DNA of 36,817 nt from a bacterium (GTDB taxonomy: Bacteria; Vulcanimicrobiota; Vulcanimicrobiia; Vulcanimicrobiales; Vulcanimicrobiaceae), in contig JAJYMV010000147.1 in assembly GCA_021786705.1 (NCBI GenBank), positions 1 through 36,817 of the forward strand. Reading direction: 5' to 3'. Position 1 is the stretch's first letter. Each line of letters begins with the position of its first letter. Below are positions 1 through 5,319 of this stretch, in pieces. The notes under the pieces are model-generated. The model had not been told where the DNA came from and ran no database searches. It saw nothing but the letters and a program-made list of their open reading frames with translations. The translations under genes were made by a program, and so were the position numbers.

Positions 1-63
1 TAGCCGCCTCGAGCGCCTCGAGCGAGCCTACCTCAGCTAAGCACGCGGCTCCCCAGAGGGGAG

Positions 64-303
64 ATCTTTGCTTTGCTAAGGACCGGACATCTCTGCTTTG
101 CTCCTACACAGAGCTATCCTCGCGCTTGCATGGCGCCCGCGCCCGTGCTATCCTCTCCAAGCCGAAGCAGCACTCCCGGAAGGGAGCGCTCACCGGATGC
201 CTGTGGGCGATCCGGTCTTCACGAGAGGGAACCGACGGTAGGTTCCGTTGATGTGAGGTCGCTCCGGCGGCCTTTCTTCGTTTTTTCGACTAGGAGTATC
301 GCC
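64..303 (+). promoter_or_regulatory. structured infC leader (5' UTR)
   Basis: About 240 nt precede the proposed infC start with no convincing gene. The ORF-track extension upstream of infC opens at a TTG and reads as Ser/Arg-rich sequence unlike IF3. Visible structure: a near-identical direct repeat (atctttgctttgct at 64-77, atctctgctttgct at 89-102); a hairpin at 192-216 with arms accggat/atccggt; a hairpin at 228-246 with arms ggaacc/ggttcc; and the terminator-like hairpin at 257-272. ggagcg (183-188) could pair with cgctcc (260-265) and so compete with the last hairpin. Leaders of infC-rpmI-rplT operons are known targets of L20 autoregulation or attenuation in other bacteria. I infer a similar role here but cannot identify an L20 site. 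Confidence 0.5.
257..286 (+). terminator. terminator-like hairpin (candidate attenuator) before infC
   Basis: The stem ggtcgc/gcggcc (6 bp with one G-U) closes a tccg loop flanked by C-G, which makes it a UNCG-type tetraloop of high stability. It is followed by tttcttcgtttttt. It ends 5 nt before the infC Shine-Dalgarno (aggag, 292-296). A terminator placed inside the leader and not after a gene suggests attenuation of infC-rpmI-rplT. The T tract is interrupted by CG, so efficiency is uncertain. Confidence 0.5.
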
Positions 304-999
304 ATAGCACGACCGCTACGCGTCAACGAACAAATCCGCATTCGATCGGTCCGCGTCATCGATGACAACGGCGAGCAGCTCGGCGTCATGCCGACTGAGG
401 AAGCGCTCTCGCGAGCGCGCACCGCAGGGCTCGATCTTATCGAGATTTCGCCAAACGCGCAGCCTCCGGTCTGCAAGATCGGCGATTTCGGACGGCTCAA
501 ATACGAACAAGCGAAAAAGGATAAGGACGCCCGTAAAAAGCAGCGTCACGTCGATCTACGCGAAGTGAAGCTGCGCCCCAAAATCGAGCAACACGATTAC
601 GAGACCAAGGCCCGCATGGCCGAACGCCTCTTGCTCGATGGAAGCAAAATTAAAGTAACGATTATGTTCCGTGGCCGGGAAATTACGTATCAGGGTTTCG
701 GAAAGCGTTTGCTCGATCGCATGGTGGAGGATATGATGCCTCTCGCGCTTCTCGAACGCGAACCCAAACTCGAAGGCCGAAATATGTTTATGATTTTAGC
801 GCCGCGCGCGACGCCGACGGGACCGCCGAAGTACTCCTCGATGAAGGAGCACGAACGCGCCCAACCGCCTGCACCGACTGCGAACGCTGAGCAACCCAAG
901 GAGTCTACCGATCATGCCAAAGATTCGAACCCACCGCGGAACGGCGAAGCGAGTAAAGATAACCGGGACCGGGAAAGTGATGCACCGACACCAGTTTAG
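304..999 (+). CDS. infC: translation initiation factor IF-3, probable AUA start
   Basis: IF-3 binds the 30S subunit and enforces start-codon and initiator-tRNA fidelity. The family signature begins ARPLRVNEQIRIRSVRV and runs through LDLIEISPNAQPPVCKI, HDYETKARMAERLL and VTIMFRGREI to ERE-PKLEGRNMFMILAPR. No ATG, GTG or TTG lies at the family start. The only well-spaced codon is ATA at 304, 7 nt after taggag (291-296). Known infC genes use AUU-type starts that IF-3 itself discriminates against, giving autoregulation, so ATA is my preferred start (231 aa). The core ends near residue 180. A Pro/Glu/Lys-rich tail of about 50 residues follows, and its last 86 nt overlap rpmI in another frame. The ORF track's TTG start at 73 adds non-conserved sequence. 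First gene of infC-rpmI-rplT. Confidence 0.93.
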   Translation: MARPLRVNEQIRIRSVRVIDDNGEQLGVMPTEEALSRARTAGLDLIEISPNAQPPVCKIGDFGRLKYEQAKKDKDARKKQRHVDLREVKLRPKIEQHDYETKARMAERLLLDGSKIKVTIMFRGREITYQGFGKRLLDRMVEDMMPLALLEREPKLEGRNMFMILAPRATPTGPPKYSSMKEHERAQPPAPTANAEQPKESTDHAKDSNPPRNGEASKDNRDRESDAPTPV

Positions 1000-1120
1000 C
1001 GGTTGCGGGCACATCCTTTCGAAGAAAACGCGTAAGCGCAAACGTAACTTCCGCAAGGATCAACCGACGTTTAAGGGCGATCTCAAGCGCCTAGCGCCGA
1101 CGATCCCGTATTTGGTGTAA
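914..1120 (+). CDS. rpmI: 50S ribosomal protein L35
   Basis: This 68-aa basic protein has the L35 pattern: MPKIRTHRGTAKR at the start, GKVMHRH, ILSKKTRKRKR and a final APTIPYLV. It is a structural protein of the large subunit. Length is normal for the family. Translation starts at ATG 914 with the SD aaggag at 898-903, which lies inside the infC reading frame. The first 86 nt of rpmI are also coding for the IF-3 tail in a different frame, so translation of the two genes is probably coupled. Gene order infC-rpmI-rplT is the classic one. Confidence 0.97.
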   Translation: MPKIRTHRGTAKRVKITGTGKVMHRHQFSGCGHILSKKTRKRKRNFRKDQPTFKGDLKRLAPTIPYLV

Positions 1121-1135
1121 GGAGGCTCTTCACAG

Positions 1136-1495
1136 ATGGCACGCATTAAACGCGGCGTTCACGGCCTCAAACATCGCCGCAAGGTCATGAAGCTCGTCAA
1201 GGGCTTCCGCGCCGCGCGTCGTCGCAACTATCGCGTTGCGAACGAAGCGCTGCTCCACTCCCTTGCCTACGCGTTCCGCGATCGTCGCGTCCGCAAACGC
1301 GATTTTCGTTCGCTCTGGATCAGCCGTATCAACGCGGCGGCCCGGCGCGAAGGCATGAGCTATTCGATGCTGATGAACGGCTTGAAAAAGTCGGGCGTCG
1401 CGCTCAATCGGAAAGCGCTCGCCGATCTCGCCGTGAACGACAGCGCGGCCTTCGGCTCGCTACTCGCGGTCGCGAAGAAAGCGGTCAGCGCCTAG
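1136..1495 (+). CDS. rplT: 50S ribosomal protein L20
   Basis: This 119-aa protein matches L20 throughout: MARIKRGVHGLKHRRKVMKL, KGFRAARRRNYRVAN, DRRVRKRDFRSLWISRINAA and NGLKKSGVALNRKALADLA. L20 binds 23S rRNA early in assembly and represses its own operon in several bacteria through the mRNA. It begins 15 nt after rpmI, with the SD aaggagg overlapping the rpmI stop. It is the last gene of the operon and is followed by a strong terminator at 1518-1551. Confidence 0.97.
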   Translation: MARIKRGVHGLKHRRKVMKLVKGFRAARRRNYRVANEALLHSLAYAFRDRRVRKRDFRSLWISRINAAARREGMSYSMLMNGLKKSGVALNRKALADLAVNDSAAFGSLLAVAKKAVSA

Positions 1496-1517
1496 GCCTC
1501 GACCAGCGTTCCCTCGG

Positions 1518-1551
1518 GCCCCACCCGCAGGCTCTGCAGGTGGGGCTTTTT
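1518..1551 (+). terminator. intrinsic terminator of infC-rpmI-rplT
   Basis: An 8-bp stem gccccacc/ggtggggc is extended by an inner gcag/ctgc stem and followed by TTTTT. It lies 22 nt after the rplT stop. Confidence 0.9.
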
Positions 1552-1601
1552 CTATCCCTAAAGCAGCTCCGCAGTACGCGCTCGCTTTTGAGGAGGTTTC
1601 C

Positions 1602-2321
1602 GTGCACCACGAACTCGCTCGCACCGATCGTCGATCCTTTCTCGCACGGAGCGGGCTTGGAATCGCCGCCGGCGCGCTCGCGCTTCCCACAGTCGCCGGC
1701 ATCGCCGACGCGGCGGGCGCCGCACCACCGCCGATGGCCGCCGATGCGAAGGCCGGCCTCGAACGGCTGATGGCAGGCAACGCCCGCTTCGTCGCGGGGC
1801 ACCCCATCTGCCCGCCGCTTACCCAGCGTCGCGCCGCGCTCGCGCACGGTCAGAGCCCGTACGCGATCGTGCTCTCGTGCTCCGATTCTCGCGTTCCGGT
1901 CGAAACGGTCTTCGACGAAGAACCCGGTAATATTTTCGGCGTTCGCATCGCGGGAAATTTCCTCGACGATAACGGCATCGGCTCGATTGAATATTCGGTC
2001 GCCGTCCTCAAATCGACGCTGATCGTGGTGATGGGACACTCGGAGTGCGGTGCGGTGAAAGCGGCGCTCGAGAACGTCAAGAGCGGTGCGATGCCGCCCG
2101 GGCACATCGCGGGGCTCGTCCGCGCGATCGAACCCGCCGCGAAGGCGAGCAAAGGGCGCCCCGGCGACTGGTTGCACAATGCCATCGTACAGAACGTGCG
2201 CGAGAATGTCGCCGCATTACCGCACCGCTCGGCGATCGTCGCAGAGGCCGTACGCGCTGGAAAACTCCGCGTCGTCGGCGCGCTCTACGATCTCGCGAGC
2301 GGAAAGGTCTCGCTGCTGTAA
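1602..2321 (+). CDS. beta-class carbonic anhydrase with Tat-type signal
   Basis: This enzyme interconverts CO2 and bicarbonate. The zinc ligands of the beta class are visible as C93 (with the D95-R97 dyad in CSDSRVP), H146 and C149 (GHSECGAV). The N-terminus carries a twin-arginine motif (DRRSFLARSG, residues 9-18), then a hydrophobic Ala/Gly/Leu stretch ending near residue 42. The folded metalloenzyme is therefore probably exported by Tat and acts outside the cytoplasm. The GTG start at 1602 follows the strong SD gaggagg (1590-1596). At 239 aa it fits beta-CA plus signal. It is monocistronic, between the rplT terminator and the convergent Nudix gene, whose stop lies 1 nt away. The exact subgroup is not determined. 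Confidence 0.92.
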   Translation: MHHELARTDRRSFLARSGLGIAAGALALPTVAGIADAAGAAPPPMAADAKAGLERLMAGNARFVAGHPICPPLTQRRAALAHGQSPYAIVLSCSDSRVPVETVFDEEPGNIFGVRIAGNFLDDNGIGSIEYSVAVLKSTLIVVMGHSECGAVKAALENVKSGAMPPGHIAGLVRAIEPAAKASKGRPGDWLHNAIVQNVRENVAALPHRSAIVAEAVRAGKLRVVGALYDLASGKVSLL

Positions 2322-2322
2322 T

Positions 2323-2874
2323 TTAGCGACGTGCGAGCATCGTCAACGCAAGCAGCGTCTTCGCGTCGGCGATCTCGCCGCGTTCGAACATCGCCATCGC
2401 CTCGTCGAGCGAGACGGAACGCGCCTCGATGCGCTCGTCCTCGTCGAGCGACTGCGCGCCCGGCGTGAGATCGCGCGCGAGAACGAGGTGCAGCACCTCG
2501 TCGCAAAAGCCCGGCGTCATCGCGACCGATGCGAGCAGCTCGACGCGCGCGGCGCGATAGCCGGTCTCCTCGGCGAGTTCGCGCAACGCTCCTTCGAGCG
2601 GGCTCTCGCCCGACTCGCATTTTCCCGCCGGAATCTCCCACATCGTCGCACGCAACGGGTGGCGATATTGCCGCACCAACAACACCTCGCGCTCGCCGAG
2701 CATCGCCGCGATCGCGACCGATCCGGGGTGCTCCACCACATCGCATGCAAAGCGATGTCCGTCGGCGTAGCGCAGCAGATCGGTGCGCACGCGAAAGACC
2801 GGGCCGCGATAGCGCTCCTCGCTCGTTTCGACGACCGGGCTCGCGCCGGCACCCTCTTCTGCACTATTTCCCAT
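2323..2874 (-). CDS. Nudix hydrolase, ADP-ribose pyrophosphatase-like
   Basis: The complete Nudix box is present at about residues 84-106 (GKCESGESPLEGALRELAEE, then TGY), fitting Gx5Ex7REUxEExGU. It is preceded by VRQYRHPLRATMWEIPAG, typical of the ADP-ribose pyrophosphatase (NudF-like) branch. Such enzymes cleave ADP-ribose or related nucleoside diphosphate derivatives with Mg2+. I chose the ATG at 2874 (183 aa). ATG 2889 adds five residues, and neither has a clear SD. The ORF-track start at 3270 runs through the divergent gene and is not credible. It is convergent with the carbonic anhydrase and divergent from the small membrane protein. The precise substrate is inferred only from family resemblance. 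Confidence 0.88.
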   Translation of the reverse strand: MGNSAEEGAGASPVVETSEERYRGPVFRVRTDLLRYADGHRFACDVVEHPGSVAIAAMLGEREVLLVRQYRHPLRATMWEIPAGKCESGESPLEGALRELAEETGYRAARVELLASVAMTPGFCDEVLHLVLARDLTPGAQSLDEDERIEARSVSLDEAMAMFERGEIADAKTLLALTMLARR

Positions 2875-2931
2875 CGTAGGAGCGAGCATTAACGGAATCG
2901 GCGGCGCGGGCCTCGTACTCTCGGCACTATC

Positions 2932-3147
2932 GTGAAACAGAACGCTCCGAACAACTCCTCGATCGGTGTCGAGATCGCATGGCTTCTCGGCTTCCTCGTC
3001 GTCTTCGCCATCGCGCTGCTGCTGCTCAACATCTATCTCGTTCCCCATCATTTCAACGATAAAGTCGCCGACACTGCCGCCGGCGTCATCGCGGCGATTC
3101 TCTACGTCGTGGCGCGCCGCTGGGCGATGCTGCGAGCGAAACGCTAG
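2932..3147 (+). CDS. small two-helix membrane protein, unknown function
   Basis: This 71-aa ORF starts at GTG 2932. It shows two hydrophobic segments, at about residues 13-34 (IAWLLGFLVVFAIALLLLNI) and 46-62 (DTAAGVIAAILYVVARR), joined by a short polar loop (PHHFNDKVAD) and ending in a basic tail. No family is recognised. It lies 2 nt upstream of the SpoU methyltransferase start, so the two are probably co-transcribed. Support comes from the tight spacing and the coherent membrane topology. The short length leaves some doubt. Confidence 0.65.
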   Translation: MKQNAPNNSSIGVEIAWLLGFLVVFAIALLLLNIYLVPHHFNDKVADTAAGVIAAILYVVARRWAMLRAKR

Positions 3148-3149
3148 GC

Positions 3150-3956
3150 GTGGAGCTCCTCGGCCGCCACAGTGCCGAGCTCCGCTCGCTCGTCGCACTC
3201 GCACGCCCGGAGGGGCGCGCGGAACGGGGGCTCTACCTCGTCGAAGGGACGACGCTGCTGGAAGAAGCACGGCGAAGCGGCGTCGCGCTCGCAGCGATCT
3301 ATGCCACCCAGGAGGCCTACGAGCGCGAGCCGCAACTCGCCGCCGCCCACGCCGAGGGCGTGCCGCTCAAATTGCTCGACGAGCGCTCCGCGCAGCGGCT
3401 CTCCGATCTCGAAAATCCGCCCGGGAGCTTCACCCTGGTCCCGCTGACTCAGGCCGAGCCGGCGGCGATTCTCGCCCGGCGCGGCCTCGCGCTGCTCCTC
3501 GCCGATCTCAACGATCCGGGAAACGCGGGCACCCTTCTGCGCGCAGCCGAGGCCTTCGGCGCCACCGGAGCGCTGCTCGGCGATCTCGGCGTCGATCCGC
3601 ACCATCCAAAACTCGTCCGCGCCGCCATGGGGGCGCATTTCCGCCTCCCGCTCGCCCGCATCTCGCCCCCCGAGCTCGCCGGTCGGCTCGCGGAGCAGCC
3701 CACCCTCACCATCGGCCTGAGCGCCGAGGGCGCGCCGCTCTCCAGCTTTCCGCACCGCGGGGCCCGCCTGCTCGTGGTCGGCAACGAACGGCACGGCCTG
3801 GGGCGCTGGGCCCCGCTCTGCCGCGAGCTCGCCGCGATCCCCATGCCGGGGCGCGCCGAGAGCCTCAACGCCGGGGTCGCCGGGGCGATCGCCCTCTACG
3901 AGCTGGGGGCGGCAGGAGAAGGGCGGGGGCTCGCGGGGGGCTTGTCAAGAGAGTAG
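3150..3956 (+). CDS. TrmH/SpoU-family RNA 2'-O-methyltransferase
   Basis: This 268-aa enzyme transfers methyl from S-adenosylmethionine to a ribose 2'-OH in rRNA or tRNA. The N-terminal substrate-binding part (about 1-105) contains LYLVEGTTLLEEA, as in rRNA methylases. The C-terminal SPOUT domain carries the three motifs: NDPGNAGTLLRAAEAFG (about 122-138), VVGNERHGL (about 209-217) and IPMPGRAESLNAGVAGAIAL (about 230-249). The GTG start at 3150 lies 2 nt after the small membrane gene. In many bacteria a paralog of this family sits near pheST, as here. The target nucleotide cannot be read from the sequence. The Gly-rich C-terminus looks non-conserved. Confidence 0.9.
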   Translation: MELLGRHSAELRSLVALARPEGRAERGLYLVEGTTLLEEARRSGVALAAIYATQEAYEREPQLAAAHAEGVPLKLLDERSAQRLSDLENPPGSFTLVPLTQAEPAAILARRGLALLLADLNDPGNAGTLLRAAEAFGATGALLGDLGVDPHHPKLVRAAMGAHFRLPLARISPPELAGRLAEQPTLTIGLSAEGAPLSSFPHRGARLLVVGNERHGLGRWAPLCRELAAIPMPGRAESLNAGVAGAIALYELGAAGEGRGLAGGLSRE

Positions 3957-4070
3957 TTTCGAAGCAAAAAGTCAAGACTTCCCCAGAGAAAAGTCGCATG
4001 GTATGCTCTGGGAGCCCCATTTAACGGGTCTTTTGTCGGAATGCTTCGTGTAAAGGAGACTCACCGCCTC

Positions 4071-4172
4071 ATGGCTACCTCCGAATTGTTCTGGAAGCTC
4101 TTTGCCAACACCGGATCGATTGGCGCCTACCTCGCATACCGAAAGACACACCCGACTCCGAGCCACGGCTGA
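4071..4172 (+). CDS. YqzL-like micro-protein (33 aa)
   Basis: This ORF is absent from the supplied track. ATG 4071 follows the SD aaaggag (4052-4058) and encodes 33 residues ending at TGA 4170-4172. The core ELFWKLFANTGSIGAYLAYR strongly resembles the short YqzL family of Firmicutes and relatives (a W-K-x-F-x-x-T-G-x-I-x-x-Y-L pattern). The function of that family is unknown. A rho-independent terminator follows 29 nt later, then pheS. It could be a free-standing micro-gene or, less likely, a leader peptide, since it is not rich in Phe codons. The family assignment rests on motif memory. Confidence 0.72.
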   Translation: MATSELFWKLFANTGSIGAYLAYRKTHPTPSHG

Positions 4173-4201
4173 CGACAGAAAAGCATTAGAAAAGAACGTT
4201 T

Positions 4202-4239
4202 GGCGCCCGGTATGATGAAACGACCGGGTGCCTTTTTTT
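4202..4239 (+). terminator. intrinsic terminator between the micro-ORF and pheS
   Basis: A 10-bp stem ggcgcccggt/accgggtgcc (one G-U pair) with an 11-nt loop is followed by seven T. It lies only 30 nt before the pheS ATG, leaving no room for a separate pheS promoter. It must either be partly read through or act as an attenuator of pheST. Confidence 0.88.
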
Positions 4240-4269
4240 GCCCGACGATACCGACGACGATAGGGAGCG

Positions 4270-5304
4270 ATGAGCGCACTCCAACCACAACTCGATGACT
4301 TGGCGCAGCGGCTTCGTGCCGGTGCGGATGCGGCGAACGACATCGCCGCTCTCGAAGAACTCCGCGTACGTTTTCTCGGACGGAACGGCGAAGTCACGCT
4401 CGTCCGCCGCGGGATCGGCGCGCTTCCGCCCGCCGAACGACCCGATGCCGGAAAACTCATCAACGATGCCGTCGCACGGATGGAGGCGCTGCTCGACGAT
4501 GCGAAGGCACGCCTCGCTCGCGGCGCGCTCGACGAAGAACTCCAGCGCCGCATCGACGTCACCTTTCCCGCGCCCGAAGCTTCGCTCGGGTCGATCCATC
4601 CCGTGCGCCGCATCGTCGACGAGATCGCCGACGCATTCGGGCGGCTCGGCTTCGCGACGGTGCTCGGCGATGAAGTCGAACCGAGTTACTACGCCTTCGA
4701 CGCGCTCAATATCCCCGCCGATCATCCCGCGCGCGAGGGCTTCGATTCATTCTTCATCACCCCCGAACTCTTGCTGCGCCCGCATACGTCGCCGATGCAG
4801 ATTCGCACGATGCAGCAACATCGTCCGCCGGTCGCGATCCTCGCCCCCGGGCGCTGTTATCGCCGTGACGCCGTCGACGCGCGTCACCTCTTTCAGTTCC
4901 ATCAAGTCGAAGGGCTCCTCGTTGCCGAAGGCATTCACTTCGGGCATCTCAAGGGCGCGCTCGCGCATCTCTCTCGCTCGCTCTTCGGCCCCGACCAACG
5001 CGTGCGTTTCCGTCCCTCGTTCTTTCCGTTCACCGAACCGAGCGCCGAAGTCGACACCACCTGCCCGAAGTGCAAAGGAAACGGCGAGAGTTGCTCCATG
5101 TGCGGCGGCTCGGGGTGGATCGAGATCGGCGGCGCCGGCATGGTGCATCCGAACGTTTTACGTGAAGTGGGATACGACCCCGCCGTGGTGAGCGGCTGGG
5201 CCCTCGGCGTCGGCGTCGAGCGCATCGCACTCGCTCGCTACGAGATCGACGATATCCGCCGGCTCATCGAATCCGAGACCGAATTTTTGCGTCAGTTACA
5301 ATAG
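4270..5304 (+). CDS. pheS: phenylalanine-tRNA ligase alpha subunit
   Basis: PheS is the catalytic subunit of the (alpha-beta)2 class II synthetase that charges tRNA-Phe. Visible elements: N-terminal coiled coil with LEELRVRFLGRNGEVT; HPAREGFDSFF; motif 2 region HTSPMQIRTM, GRCYRRDAVDARH and FHQVEGL; FRPSFFPFTEPSAEVD; and motif 3 GWALGVGVERIALARY. At residues 265-278 there is a CPKC-x6-CSMC zinc-ribbon-like insertion before GWIEIGGAGMVHPNV. Comparable Cys pairs occur in some clostridial-type PheS proteins but not in E. coli or Thermus. Length (344 aa) is normal. ATG 4270 follows agggagcg. It is directly upstream of pheT. Confidence 0.97.
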   Translation: MSALQPQLDDLAQRLRAGADAANDIAALEELRVRFLGRNGEVTLVRRGIGALPPAERPDAGKLINDAVARMEALLDDAKARLARGALDEELQRRIDVTFPAPEASLGSIHPVRRIVDEIADAFGRLGFATVLGDEVEPSYYAFDALNIPADHPAREGFDSFFITPELLLRPHTSPMQIRTMQQHRPPVAILAPGRCYRRDAVDARHLFQFHQVEGLLVAEGIHFGHLKGALAHLSRSLFGPDQRVRFRPSFFPFTEPSAEVDTTCPKCKGNGESCSMCGGSGWIEIGGAGMVHPNVLREVGYDPAVVSGWALGVGVERIALARYEIDDIRRLIESETEFLRQLQ

Positions 5305-5319
5305 GGATTTCGAAACGAT

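Noticed and set aside
1-40. Short open stretch ending in TAA at 38-40 (SRLERLERAYLS), possibly the 3' end of an upstream gene such as thrS
   Set aside because: Only 12 codons are visible and other frames are also open, so neither the frame nor the identity can be supported.
49-63. Perfect hairpin ctcccc-aga-ggggag near the window start
   Set aside because: No T tract follows, and without the upstream gene its role as terminator or leader stem cannot be judged.
73-303. N-terminal extension of infC from TTG 73
   Set aside because: Sequence is Ser/Pro/Arg rich, unlike IF-3, and no SD supports it; the region contains stable RNA structures instead.
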